Shown here piece after piece: positions 44,705-56,112 of a stretch of DNA of 64,000 nt. The position numbers and the translations under genes are program-made. Numbering within the stretch: the stretch's first letter is position 1; every line of letters starts with the position of its first letter. Below the pieces are notes generated by a model. It ran no database searches and was not told the DNA's origin. It saw only the letters and a list, made by a program, of their open reading frames with translations. The stretch lies in NCBI GenBank assembly GCA_035578175.1, contig JAQMRL010000006.1, forward strand, positions 27,660,393 through 27,724,392. The letters are read 5' to 3'. This DNA is from Catonia carolina. Its lineage: Eukaryota; Arthropoda; Insecta; Hemiptera; Achilidae.

Positions 44705-45584
44705 ATATAGACTAATAATAATAAATTAAATTAATTAAAATAATACAATTTCTTTTAGAAATTAGTTTATGATTTCCTATTACAAAAGATAAACTATCAT
44801 AAACAATAAAAGTAGAAAATATTGCACTTCAAATACTTTACTGTAGTTAAATAAAATAATATTCTGAAAATGGTAACGTTCATGATTTTAATATAACATT
44901 TTTTTTATAAAACAATAATAAATTACATAGAGTATAAATAAGTGTAGAAGGTACAGTAAAGTTAAAAAAAACAAAGAAACCCAACATATAAACGAGCATA
45001 CTGCATTTATCAAACTTCAAACTAAATCAAGCAACACTACCGCATATCTATATGACATTTAAGAACGTTGATACAAATGAAATATATTAGTACAACGTCT
45101 AAATCAACGTTAAAAGTACCTTAGACCGGTAGTTACTTTAAAATATTGAATCTTTTAAATATGTCTTTGAAGTACTCCGCTTATTTGTTTTGGTTAGGTA
45201 TAAAGTATTAGATAAATAATAATAATACAGAAATAATGTATAGGCCTAATTCCTTATCGTAGATTTATATTAGTAATATCAGTTAGATAAAGGAAATAAA
45301 TGTGGCCTGTACATTACTTTCTATACCTTATATGGAGTTCCTCGCATTAAAAAATATCTAATCTTTCAAAAAAGAATAGTTAGAAAAATATTCTTAACAT
45401 ATGTAGCGTGACACTTATCTCTAAGGTCCGTTTCGGGAAATGGGTAAAATTAAATAATTAACACACTAAAGTTTAAAATTTACATGTATTTATTACAATA
45501 AAAATTAAAATAATTAATGAAGTGTATAAAATCTGCAATTAAATAACTTATGATAAAAAACAATTAATTATAATTAACTAATAG
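44705..45584. other. No gene recognised
   Basis: AT-rich; nothing supported. Confidence 0.5.
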
Positions 45585-45964
45585 TAGTTTAGGTCAACAG
45601 CCGAAAGGCTGGTTTGAACCTCTAGAGGTTTTACTAAGTAAAAACTAGGAGTGAGGTGGTTTACCTTCCTATTACCTTCCCCACTGAATTGAAATAGTAT
45701 GCTTATCAGCACGCCAGGCCCTCCGAAAAGCAACCACTTTCCACCCTGCAAATGACACCTTCACTTCATTACCACAGGTGTATAGTGAAATTCATTGCTC
45801 TGAGAGGAGATAACTCTGACTAGTGCTTTACTTCTTCTGTTGTTAAATACTTCAGTCATATAATTGGCTGACTATGTGATAAGAAACAGAACTATTTTTT
45901 TATAGCCCTGAAACCAACAGATCGAGTGCAATTAATTTAACACTCCACCTGCCCATTATGGGCA
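45585..45964 (-). repeat. Family B copy, older subfamily
   Basis: Full length, 'ggtcaacagccgaaaggctg' to CTGCCCATTATGGGCA. The 5' end here forms the palindrome TGCCCATTATGGGCA. Confidence 0.9.
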
Positions 45965-46089
45965 AAATTAACTATAACAATAATAAACTTAACCAATTTA
46001 TTAATACTACTTACAAAAATGATACAGAATAAATAAAAGTTAAAAAATAGACAATAATTAATTCACAGTAATGTTGATCTTTTCTAATG

Positions 46090-46860
46090 CACCGTTTTTT
46101 TGCCAACAGTCTCTCGACTGGTTTGATGCAGTTTTCCAAACTGTTCTATCTTGCGTTAGTCGTTTCATATCTACAAACCTTTAACACCCTACATCTTTTG
46201 TAATTTGCTTTATATATTCTCTAACCTTTGCCTCGCCCTGCAATTCACTCCCTCAATATTAACCTCCATTATTGATAGACCGATACCTGGATGTCTTAAG
46301 ATATGCCCCACTAGCCTATCCCTTTTTTTGGTAAAATGCTTCCGTATAATTTTCTTTTCATTCACTCACCTAAGAACCTCTAAATTACTTTTTTTGTCCA
46401 CCCACCTAATCTTTAACATTTTCTTATAACACCACAATTCAAAAGCTTCTATCCTCTTCTGTACAGCCCCTATCACCAACGTTTCACTCTTGTATAATGC
46501 TACACTCCAAACATTAACGTTTATATCATTTGTGACCATCCTTTGTTATCCTTTGTTTTACTCCTTACATAGCAGAATTCCCCAACTTCCTGTATATTTT
46601 CGTTGCCTACTTTTAAATTTCCCATCTTTCCTAAACCACTCTTGCTACTGCACAACACTTTCGTTTTGTTCTTATTAACTTTCCTGAAGTAATCCTTTCT
46701 CATGATCTCATCCATTCCATTTAAAATATCCTGTAGTTCTTTCTTTATCTCGGCTAATACTACTTTATCATCGGCGAATCTCAGCATTTTCATTGTTTCT
46801 CCTTGAATTTTTATTCCTACTTCAAATTTTTCCTTCTCTTCATTTATAGCCTCTTCTCTT
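46090..46860 (-). pseudogene. LINE reverse transcriptase relic with FADD box
   Basis: The minus strand begins KMLRFADDKVVLAEIKKELQ, with the catalytic FADD box intact, and continues NKNKTKVLCSSKSGLGKMGN and ENIQEVGEFCYVRSKTKDNK. It then decays in shifted frames towards 46090. The 46370-46500 stretch is nucleotide-similar to the direct repeat at 42470-42545. Same family as 42470-42835. The endonuclease domain is not seen. Confidence 0.75.
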
Positions 46861-47370
46861 TCGCACTGTTATGCACTATCAATTTTCTCACTAAATCACA
46901 GACAAAACGAAACTAAAACTGACTGCAAACAAACTGGCTGCTTATATCGGTGGGCTAATGGAGATTTCAAGAAAGAGAGATTTTTGATACAACAATAAAA
47001 AAAAATCCTTCCAACGGCTTCTGGATAAATCTTAACAACTGTAAACAAATCAGGATTGAATAAAGGTGTTACTAAAAGGCCAATTATCTAAATAGGTACC
47101 CACTTTCATATAATACCTGTACAACAATAGGCAAGCCTACCTGACTATACAAGACCCTTTATAACTATTTCTTGGAAACCTATTTATCATTCTTATTATT
47201 TACGTTACATTTTTAAAATCTCGGTCTCCCTGGAAAATTCTCGAACCCACATTCCCTTTAGGTATTGTCACAGTACGTTCCTAAGAATTGTTTAGATATA
47301 ATATTTTCCATGATTTTCCAGGGTTTTTGTTAAAAGTTTTATATTAGACCTAGTAGGCTACTAATTTCCC
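46861..47370. other. No gene recognised
   Basis: AT-rich; nothing supported. Confidence 0.45.
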
Positions 47371-47547
47371 AAAACAGGGAGCTGGAGTGTTAAATTATTT
47401 GCACGCGATCTGCTATTTCCAGGGCTATAATAAATAAAATAAAATAAATAGGGCTATAAAAAATATTTCTGTTTCTTATCGCATAGTCAGCCAATTCTAT
47501 GACTGACGAATATAAGAACAGAAGAGCTAGAGGTGTAAAAGAAACTA
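47371..47547 (+). repeat. Family B copy, left part
   Basis: AAAACAGGGAGCTGGAGTGT to 'gtgtaaaagaaacta', with a 30-bp duplication of 'gggctataa' plus AAATA repeats. Interrupted at the same TA as the copies at 9132 and 32828. Confidence 0.85.
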
Positions 47548-48104
47548 ATTCCGTTCTAAAACTATAAAGACTTGAGTTTGAAACTAAGTTGTCGAAAAAC
47601 GGCTGATCGGAAATTAATGTACGTTACATCAAAATTTAGCTTGTTTAAATCTACGTTGATTAGGCCTAAACGAAAGGCCAAATTTTTGAAACGGTTTTAC
47701 GTTGTGTTATTGCAATTTGAACGAAAAAGTGCTTATTTTTTTGAGCCTAATTTTCTTGTAGCCCTAATTTGAAGTCTTGTAAAATTAGAATGGGTGGTCC
47801 AATTCTAAACCAAATTTCAGGAATATGTATAACAGTTCTTCCTAAAAGTCTCTGAAAAGTCCCAAATTCAATACTCAAATTTTTAAGAAGCTGTCGTTAA
47901 TTTTCCAAAGTAACTTTTTCTTTCAAACCCGCAATCTGAATAACTTGCAAATTATATTAATATTTTTGTAATTTTATCTGTACTCAAATTGTGAAAATTA
48001 TTAAATTAAAAATTTGATGGTAGACGTTATAGGAATTTTTTTAAACGTAGATTCGTTTACTTAAAATAGACAACGCGTAGCGGATGAAATGCTCGTTTTA
48101 ACGA
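47548..48104. mobile_element. 557-bp insertion at TA within family B
   Basis: TA at 47546-47547 and 48105-48106 brackets unrelated sequence. The ends are only weakly inverted (TTCCGTTCTAAAAC and GTTTTAACGA). A 66-residue frame at 47572-47772 has no known motif. The TA boundaries are the only strong evidence that it is a transposon. Confidence 0.5.
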
Positions 48105-48187
48105 TAGTCAAGGTTATCTCCTCTAAAAGTAATGAATTTCATTATTATACAATCAGACTCCGTGGTGAATGAAGTGTTATTTGCATT
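48105..48187 (+). repeat. Family B copy, right part, truncated
   Basis: 'gtcaaggttatctcctctaa' to 'gtggtgaatgaagtgttatt'; the 3' half is lost. Confidence 0.8.
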
Positions 48188-48212
48188 TATAAAGTTGTTC
48201 TAAAGAACATCT

Positions 48213-48335
48213 TTATAAAAACATAAAACTGTAATCAGGATAATTAAGAAAAAAAGGAAATCTTTCCTAGGATATCTAATTAGATCACCGGAAAATTGAA
48301 TAGCTAGAAAATTCATAGAAAAGCTATGAGATCAA
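48213..48335 (+). pseudogene. Small LINE reverse transcriptase fragment
   Basis: Reads RIIKKKRKSFLGYLIRSPEN, a stop, then ARKFIEKL. It parallels RKRRVGLFGHLRRLPESR and RKKRISFLGDLIRTPKDR in the two better LINE fragments. Confidence 0.55.
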
Positions 48336-48500
48336 AGAGTTATAAGCATTTGTGGTACAAGCTGTTACAGTACAAGGTCGCTAATCCAAATTGATTTAAT
48401 CCGAACTATCAAAAAAAGTTAATTTTATGTAGCGATAATAGTTTTCTTATGGTACGATTATTTTTTGAATGTCTTGATACGGTAATCAGACGCCGTTATA

Positions 48501-48527
48501 GTAATAATAATAATAATAATAATATAT
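48501..48527. repeat. (TAA)n tail/microsatellite
   Basis: TAATAATAATAATAATAATA lies exactly at the 3' side of the reverse-oriented LINE remnant that follows. It is probably its (ATT)n-type tail. Confidence 0.8.
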
Positions 48528-49272
48528 TTATTTCATTCCACTTTAGACTATACAAATACAAAATTATATCTTATCTACTAGGAATAAATAACCACCAACT
48601 GAAGTTAGCGGTGGTTATATAAAAAAAAACAAAATGCATAAGAACAAGTTTACAAATGAATTACAAATCAATGTCGTCATCCACTAAAAATGACAATTCA
48701 AATTGTAGCGGCAACTACAGCGCATGTTAACTTTATTATTTTTTACAATAATATTAACCAAGCCATCAGTCTTTAAATCAGATATTCACCTGTACATGAC
48801 TAACACTAAAATCAGTAATCATTGTTATATTATTTACCCAGATCAGTTAATTCCTACAAGAACTGAATAGCAAGCCCTGCAAATCAGCAACGGTGAAACA
48901 TCAACACTAACCAACAATTCTTACAAGTGAATCAACATCAGTTATGTCATTGAGCCAATCTTTAACGTTTCTTGAAAATTTTAACATGTTTATGCTATTT
49001 TTAATTTCAATAAGCAACAGATTAAAACACTTCGGACCTAAATAAACAAAACTTTTAGCATAAAAGGATTTATTAACTATCGGTCCTACAAAAAGTTGTT
49101 GGCTTGAACCTCTAGTTCTGTGACATAAGTTTTCAGTACATCTGTTACCACTTTTTTTATAAAATAGTTTTAAAACTTTAAAAATAAATAAGTTTTTAGT
49201 GGGTAAGATACGTAAATTTTTAAAATCATTAACAGTAGGCCTACTGTCTCTCGTAAAATCGTAAACATGACT
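48528..49272 (-). pseudogene. LINE C-terminal coding end and 3' UTR
   Basis: From about 49272 to the stop at 48907-48909 the minus strand is continuously open for about 120 codons: VYDFTRDSRPTVNDFKNLRI, LPTKNLFIFKVLKLFYKKSG, GPIVNKSFYAKSFVYLGPKC and FNLLLIEIKNSINMLKFSRN, ending SLVRIVG. The pattern of LPLKxLFIYKxL...RS..YLGPKxYNxLPxEIK...FKRxVKxWL is the typical terminus of several insect LINE proteins. About 380 bp of non-coding DNA then lead to the (TAA)n tail. It lacks a methionine start because it is 5' truncated. Confidence 0.8.
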
Positions 49273-49278
49273 GCAAAA

Positions 49279-49301
49279 AGATGATGATGATGATGATGAC
49301 T
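49279..49301. repeat. (GAT)n microsatellite
   Basis: GATGATGATGATGATGACTA next to the upstream end of the LINE remnant. Confidence 0.8.
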
Positions 49302-49624
49302 ATGAGGAAAATTACCGGATCCTACAGACCAAAAAGTATAAAAGAGAAAGTAAAAAATTTGATAATAATTTTTTTGAATCGATAAATAAATGTCTAATTA
49401 CAAAACTAATGAGTAGCCAACAATTAGATTCAATGCACAGGAGTGAACGACATGTAACTTATATTATCTGAAATTAAATTTATTTTAAAGACCAGAGTTG
49501 TTGTTTAACAGTAAATCTAGACTTGCAACTAGTATAAAACTACGTATTTTCTCAGTACAGTTTATAATGGAAGGGTAATGAGTGTGTTTCAAGTGACAAA
49601 AGAATGTTCAATCGTCAATAAATC

Positions 49625-49740
49625 AGGACACAACCGATTTTAAAACAGTCATATTGGCAGTCTCCCAGTCCGCCGGTAGTTTGACTTTATTTCTTTTCAT
49701 TATGTTCTTGCAAATGTCACCGCAGTAGCGGCTGCAATTC
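49625..49740 (-). pseudogene. LINE reverse transcriptase N-terminal scrap
   Basis: Minus strand: CKNIMKRNKVKLPADWETAN then MTVLKSVVS. This resembles the 'xPxDWKxANVxPxFKKG' block upstream of the reverse transcriptase palm. It may belong to the same parental element as 48528-49272. Confidence 0.5.
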
Positions 49741-50130
49741 TTAAATTAAAAGTTCACATAAACTAGGGTAGTGATTTAATGATTGCATTTGGTTTTTAAG
49801 AAAAGTTTTATTTAAAAAGTTCAGTATTTATTTTAGTTTCTCTCTGTTGTAAAGTGTTTTCGATTTTAAGATATACTGTTTAATATAAAATTAGACCGAG
49901 CTTCTAAAATGGTGTAAAGACCTACAAAGGCTATTGTAAAATTTTATAAATTAGAATAATTTATTTTCACCTTGAATTTTCTATTACTTTACAAGGATAA
50001 TAAGTACTTCAATAAGTAATAGTATGTATTTAAATAAATAAGTATTAAACTTAATTGAATTAGAGAATTAGGAAGGCTACTTCGATTTCTAATATTAAAC
50101 AATTTTATACCGTTATTCATTATAAATGCC
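49741..50130. other. No gene recognised
   Basis: AT-rich; nothing supported. Confidence 0.45.
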
Positions 50131-50215
50131 AATAACAGCAGGTGGAGAGTTAAATTATTTGCACTCGATCTGCTAGTTCCAGGGTACAAAAATTAGTTCT
50201 GTTTCTTATCACATG
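50131..50215 (+). repeat. Family B copy, left part (outer level of a nest)
   Basis: AATAACAGCAGGTGGAGAGT to 'gtttcttatcacatg'. The rest of the copy continues at 52595. Confidence 0.9.
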
Positions 50216-50385
50216 CACCACCGTTAACTATACCGGTGGGCAAATATTTTAATATGAACTAAAAAAATAATAATAAAAAATTGAGCGCCAGCTGCATCAG
50301 CAGTGCATGAGAAAAATAAATAAATTAAGTTATTTTGTTATTTTAAATTTAAATAAATATATTTTAAATAAATAAATTTCCACTC
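50216..50385. mobile_element. Family C element, copy 2, left part
   Basis: 'ccggtgggcaaatattttaa' and 'gcgccagctgcatcagcag' match 6915-6985. It resumes at about 51888. (C)ACATG duplicated at 50210-50215 and 52595-52600 is the likely target duplication. Confidence 0.8.
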
Positions 50386-51885
50386 GGGCACGGTATACAG
50401 AGATATCGACTGGCATTGCACTAAACAAATTGATAAAGGAGCGAACAATAATACGTCCTACCAGTACAACAACTCAAACGCAACTCCTTAACTCCTAAAA
50501 ACGGATTTTACTGTTAGGGAGAACTACGCCTAGCTGGGCTGTCCGTTTGGAACTGGGAAGGCTGCGGTTGTCCCATCGCATATTCCTGAGATCCCTGAAA
50601 TGGTTGGAAAGAATTCTACAAATGCCAAATGACCGTCTGCCGAGGGTCTGCTATGACATGCTGTTGGACTTAGGCGGAAAAAATGTTTCGGAAGGGGTAG
50701 AGAAATTAAATTGGGCCTCATTACTAAGAGAGCAGGTGCAACTAGCTGGGTTGGGTAACTTATGGGAGGAACGCGGAATTTCGCTGCTCAATTTAAAGAA
50801 AAAAAGGGCTGAGATTGTAAAAAATCACGCTAGTGTTGTGTTGGCGGCTGATGTTCAGGCCGCAATAAACTCTAGTACTTTCCCGGGATATAAGGATATT
50901 AATCCAAATTTTGCGGTAGGGGAGCAGTTACTACAGAGACTGCCAATTCATAAAGCTAGATGCATTACACAACTACGCTTAGCATCAGACAGGTCTATGT
51001 ATTTTTATATTTGCGAGGGGGGTGTATTTATTGATTGTAATAAGGCATGCCCAGTGTGCAATTACAACAAAAATGAAGATATTCGGCACTTCCTACTTGA
51101 ATGTCCTATGTACGCAGATGCTAGGCGGAACCTTCTTGATATTTACCTCACGAATGTTTTGTCAGATGTTGGTAAACTGCAAGTTCTTTTGTTACATTTC
51201 AGTTTAAATAAGATCAACAGGCTTTATTATTATACATTAAGGGCATTGCAAATAAGGTCATTAATCCTGGAGGTTACCAGCTAAGGTGGTACTTAGTGCA
51301 AGTATTTAGGCAATTCTTATTGTTAAGGGGATTAAAATTTATGTGAACTGGGAAAGTACGGTAAAAAAAAAAATTAAAAAAAAAATTGTTTACATAATAT
51401 TATAAAAATTATGTATGTATATACATGTGTGGGTGTGTGTGTGTGTTTGGGCTTGTATGCGTGGACATGAGTGTATGTGTGATGTGTGTGTGCACAGGCG
51501 TCTAAACAATTCAACAGATGAAAATATATACCTACATACAAAAAAAGGTATGTTAAGTTTTTTAATTTTATTTGGAAAAAATATTTATTATTAATTATTT
51601 ATTAATGAGTCATTAATTTTATTCACTATAAATTGTTATATAAATAAGTTAGTTCTTTATCAATTATTTGTTATCATTATTATTGTGATTATTATTATTT
51701 ATAATAATTATTATTAATTGTTTCCTCGTTATTTAACTAACTGTAAAATCAGACTGTTCATTATAAGTTATCGGTAAGATTCTTAATCTGTATGTACAGT
51801 AATATAAAATTGTGTTATAGCAACTCATTTGTATAAGGCAGATAAAGCCTTGCAAACAAATTAAAATAAATAAAATAAAATAAAT
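50386..51885 (+). pseudogene. 5'-truncated LINE carrying a zinc-knuckle C-terminus
   Basis: Open for about 245 codons to the stop at 51284. Before the first usable start codon the frame already reads LLGRTTPSWAVRLELGRLRL, a reverse-transcriptase C-terminal motif. Further on come RIFLRSLKWLERILQMPNDR, HKARCITQLRLASDRSMYFY and the zinc-binding cluster CPVCNYNKNEDIRHFLLECP (C-x2-C...H...C). That cluster is typical of the C-terminus of many LINE ORF2 proteins. A 3' UTR of about 600 bp with a GT-rich stretch (51414-51495) ends in (AAATA)n at about 51865-51885. It sits inside family C copy 2. The catalytic domain is missing, and the remaining frame is almost undamaged, so insertion is fairly recent. 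Confidence 0.85.
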
Positions 51886-52594
51886 AAGTTTATTAAAATT
51901 ATTCATTATTCATAAGACTATATCTCCTTGCTTTAAAATATTTAATGAATAATAAACTAATGAATATTAATATGAAACTATTTACAAAATAATCCTAAAT
52001 ATATTTAAAAATATAGCCAACCTTTTTCTGCCACGACTTTAATACAAAAACAACTTAACAAAACTTTAATAAATATACGAGCCAATTTACCTCCAATTTA
52101 ATATGTTTCCCTATTTCTTCTCCTCCTCCTCGTTCTCCTGGTCACCTACGTTCTCCTACCACTTCTTTAAATGCTGCTCCTTTTTAACTAATCACTTTGT
52201 TCCACTCTTAAGTCCCAAGGGAACTGATTTTAATTTCCTGGATCCGAACCAGGAAACCTCTGGCTAAGAAGCCTCCCTCTCCCACCAACCGTTCAACCAA
52301 CCTGGAGGGCGAACGGGAAGGAAAACCATTCCAGTGATTGGCTGTAAGTTGGTAGGTGGAAGAACGGCCTAAAAACACAGAGGGATAATTCACCCACCTA
52401 ATGCATATCAGATGATTGACTGTTGGCTATATTTACAACCTATTGTTTAACAACTATTCTAATGTAACTTATTCCAACAATGGGGTTTTCCCTTACATTA
52501 ATTATTTGGTTTTTTCCTTAATAATAAAAGTTATGGTTATTAGAAATTACTATAACTTCCACTGTTAGTACAATTGTAATTTTACAACGGTACA
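51886..52594. mobile_element. Family C element, copy 2, right part
   Basis: Matches 7005-7723 through 'atagccaacctttttctgcc', the tRNA-like B-box region 'ttcctggatccgaaccagg' and 'gtacaattgtaattttaca'. Minus-strand boxes at about 52235-52310 repeat those of copy 1 (TGGTTGAACGG, GGTTCGGATCC). Confidence 0.85.
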
Positions 52595-52901
52595 CACATG
52601 GTCAGCCAATTATATGATTGAAGCATAAGCAATTAAGAACAGAAGAAGTAGAGGTGGAAAAGAAACTAAATCAGAGTTATCTCCTCTGAAAGTAATGAAT
52701 TTTATTATACAGTCAGACCCTGTGGTGAATGAAATAAAGGTGTCATTTGCAGGGTGAAAAATACGTGCTTTTCAAAAGGCCTGGCAAGAATACTTTTCAA
52801 CTCAATGGTGAAGGCATTGATAAATAACTTAAATTCTCGTTTTATTTAGTTAAACCTCTAGAGGTTGAAACCAGCCTTTCGGCTTATGACCTAAACAACA
52901 A
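52595..52901 (+). repeat. Family B copy, right part
   Basis: Resumes exactly with 'cacatggtcagccaattata' and runs to TTATGACCTAAACAACAA. Confidence 0.9.
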
Positions 52902-53364
52902 TATTTTTTACGAAAAATTATGACATGACTACAAACACGCAGGACAAAGCTATATTTTCAAAAATTTTAAAAATTCTGTTTAAAATATTACTTAAAGGCC
53001 AGTATTTTCAATTAATTAGATAAATTAAAATCACCGGATAAGTTCACAGCAGCGGGAGTTAAGAACTGGTAGTGTGAGAAGTGCGGCTTTAGGTACGGAT
53101 GTCTTGAGGCATTGGTTGAAGGAGGCTTGAACCGCATTGAGTTACAGCGATAGTAAAGAAGAAGGAATATAGTGTATCCCACAGAACCGTGCAGCAGATA
53201 TAAACAGACTACGGGTTGAAAGTCGTAAAAAGGAGCGTAATCACGTTTCACTCTACCAACGCCTTCAGTCAAAAAAATCGGCGACAGACCGGATGTTTTA
53301 TAAACCTAGGCCTACTGTAATAATTCTTTATACTGAATTTGTCGTATTTTATGTTTTTAAATTC
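52902..53364. other. No gene recognised
   Basis: 53040-53280 is somewhat GC-richer and holds an 86-residue minus-strand frame without a recognisable motif. Status undecided. Confidence 0.35.
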
Positions 53365-53540
53365 ATTTATTTAAAGTCGCATAAACTGCTTGATCATTAG
53401 CGACTATGGTGGATCATGTAACATTAACTTCGGGATTTGAAACGTGAACATTTCCAGACCCTAACCGGGAATCGAACCCGGGACCTCAGCATGGTAGGCC
53501 AATGCGCTAACCACTACGCTACGGAGACGGCCACGAGCAT
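53365..53540 (-). repeat. Family D tRNA-SINE, best head
   Basis: The minus-strand head reads TCCGTAGCGTAGTGGTTAGC (A box) and GGTCCCGGGTTCGATTCCCG (B box GGTTCGATTCC, perfect). A plausible anticodon arm of 5-bp stem and 7-base loop lies between them. Downstream 'ggtctggaaatgttcacgtt' and the body show it is a SINE and not a free tRNA gene. Confidence 0.85.
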
Positions 53541-53559
53541 AATTTGTATTTAGTATATG

Positions 53560-53595
53560 CATAGCGTATAGAAGAGATCTCTTCTATACGCTATG
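53560..53595. repeat. Perfect 36-bp palindrome
   Basis: CATAGCGTATAGAAGAGA at 53560-53577 is followed directly by its exact reverse complement at 53578-53595, with no spacer. It lies about 20 bp from the SINE D head. Confidence 0.97.
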
Positions 53596-54802
53596 GTAAG
53601 TTATATGTTTCAATTAGTATACAGCAAGTTTCATCTGATAAGCAAAGAACATTTTTGTAACTCGAATGGATCGCGCTAAGTTCAATTATATGTAATTCTA
53701 ATGCATTTATGTTTTGACGTCCTGCATGGTTCCATGGGATAGAGTATAGTGATCTACATCACTAATTAAGAATATACTTAATTGCTTCACCAAAGAAAAA
53801 CTCCGAACACAGACTAAACGGAATAAAAAATATGAAAGCTTACAGAGAATAAAAATATAAAAATGCTTGAAACAATAAATACCTAAATTTAGACGGCATG
53901 GCTTATACTGGTGTGAAATGAAAAAAAATGATCAATGATCAATGAAAAAAGTTTGGTAATTTGGTTTACACTACATAAAATAACGTATTGTCTGCTCCTT
54001 CAACATTTATTAATTTTATAACTTGGAAATGATAAGTGGTTTTAATATCATATTTGTCATTAGACATTGTTGTAAGTGTTATTATTATTATTATAATACG
54101 AAACCCTATCTACTAGCCCTATACTTGTGGCGTGTCATTAAATAATCGATTATAACCACCATTATTCTTCTTTCCATCCCCCCTAATCCCCTTCTATTTC
54201 TATTCAGACCCGTTCAAGAGGGGAAAAGTTAAATAATTATCATCGCGATCATTCGTCGACAACCCCCTCCCTTTACACTCCCTTTTAGTAATTGTCCTAG
54301 AAATTCATTATCAACATGGGGGGCATTTATTACAGATTGTTGTAACCTATATAAAACTATTAACTAAGACCCTCGGCGTAAAGTTCAATAATTTTCCAAT
54401 TACACGGTCAAATTACTAATTTCCTGCCATAAATTTAATCAATATATTTTATTATTAGTAGTCTAGTATTACTAATGTAAATATAGAAAATCAAGGAATA
54501 GTGGAATCCTGAGAGAGAGTATAATAATAATCTGGTGTGATACACTCAAAAATGACCAATATAACATTATAAGGATCCCACACACCGGAGCGAAACTTTC
54601 GCAGACGTAGCGGCAGCGGAATTCGCGTTACCCCTCAGATCGGTGCGGTTAATCGCAACAATAGATAAAACGGTTCTGTAGTGAAGAAGCAAGGAAGTAA
54701 ATGAAAAATCGCCCATAAAAGAAGTAACTACGAGTTAATACAAAAAAATCTAGTGTGAATCTCTTGCCAATACAAATAAGTAACAATATAACCTAACATA
54801 AG
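53596..54802. other. No gene; CpG-richer spot at 54585-54665
   Basis: AT-rich overall. The spot holds CCGGAGCGAAACTTTCGCAG and further CpGs. No frame, repeat or RNA gene recognised. Confidence 0.4.
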
Positions 54803-54813
54803 TAATAAAACAT

Positions 54814-55212
54814 GTTGTTGTTTTTTAGGTCATCAGCCAAAAGGCTGGTTTGAACCTGTAGAGGTTTTACTAAGTAAAACAAGGAGTGAGGTGGTTTACT
54901 ATTGCCTTCCTCACTGAGTGGGAAAGTACGTTTATCAGCATGCCGGGCCCTCTGAAGGACACATATTTTCCACTCTGCAAATGACACTTTCACTTCATTC
55001 ACCACAGGGTCTGACTGTATAATGAAATTAATCCTTTCAGAGGAGATAACTCTGATTAGTGTCTTTTACACCTCTGCCTCTTCTGTTCTTAAATGATTCA
55101 GTCATTTAATTGGCTGACCATGTGATAAGAAACAGAACTATTTATTTTAGCCCTGCAACTAACAGATTGAGTGTAAATAATTTGACACTCCACCTGTCTG
55201 TTATGGGCGTTA
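54814..55212 (-). repeat. Family B copy with 11-bp target duplication
   Basis: Full-length younger-subfamily copy flanked by TAATAAAACAT at 54803-54813 and 55213-55223. Confidence 0.95.
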
Positions 55213-55239
55213 TAATAAAACATAAGAAATAAATAAGAA

Positions 55240-55998
55240 AACTAACCTCAATAAACATAATCATATTTTAATCATAAGTGAATGATGCAAAATGAAAATC
55301 AACCTCAGTTCGGCTTAAAAAAACGGAAAATTCACGCTAAACTAGGCTCTGTAGAGAAAAATTCTCAAAATAAAAGTTGTAGATCTTTTAATTTCCTATA
55401 AATTTGAATATATACATTTTTGTCGTAAAATACCATACTAAGGCTGAAATTTTTTTTAAATATGTTTTTACAGATTTTCATGAAAAAAGAAAATCACTAA
55501 TTACCGCTAAACAAAAAAATTCATTAACCTATACAAAAAATGCGCTATACAAAAAAATGTTTGAAATAAAAGTTGTAGGTTTTTAAATTTTCTGCAACTT
55601 TTATTATGTAGGCTACATGTTTGTGTTAAATGCATATTAAGGCTGAAATCTTAATAAACCGTTTTTTTTTCTAAAAATTGTAGAGGCTAGACATGACGCC
55701 TACCCTATCTTGTAGAGCATAAAAATTGTATTAAATGAGGCGATTTTTAAAAAAAAAATCGTAGGAGCCGTTTTTGAGAAAATTGCAAAAAAGTTAAAAA
55801 TGACACGAATAAACTACTACTTTCGGTTAACCGATTTTGATGGAAATGTTCATGACGGGTCTTCTAGTTGCAACTAACTTAAGTTTCAAGTTTCAACATC
55901 GTACGATGTTCCGTTCTTGAGATATTTTGTACATACCTACACACCCAGACACACAGAGAAAAACAGACCAATCGCTAAAAATATGTTTTTGTTCATCT
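55240..55998 (-). repeat. Family F copy, near full length
   Basis: Starts in the right-hand region ('atgatgcaaaatgaaaatca') and keeps both degenerate subrepeats, 'gacgcctaccctatcttgta' and 'ctactactttcggttaaccg'. It ends at 'caatcgctaaaaatatgttt'. The GT tract is very short, and the terminal hairpin is missing. Confidence 0.85.
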
Positions 55999-56029
55999 TG
56001 ACGCCTTGTATTGTTCTTCTTCTTCTTCT

Positions 56030-56112
56030 ACCGCTTACGGATTAGGCGCTACGCCTCTTCCGGCCTCAAACCACCTTTTCTTTGGTCTACCCAAGCTTCT
56101 TCTTCCAATTGG
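56030..56112 (-). pseudogene. LINE ORF2 tail fragment
   Basis: Minus strand: IGRRSLGRPKKRWFEAGRGV then APNP and a stop. It is the counterpart of RGKRGLGRPKKRWMPEQA...EPNP at 23222-23340, so it comes from the same LINE family. Confidence 0.7.

Noticed and set aside
53012..53272. 86-residue minus-strand frame in a GC-richer stretch
   Set aside because: No recognisable motif, no copy elsewhere in the window and no start or splice context to support it.
53459..53531. Possible tRNA gene
   Set aside because: The conserved body following the B box and two other copies show it is the head of SINE D.
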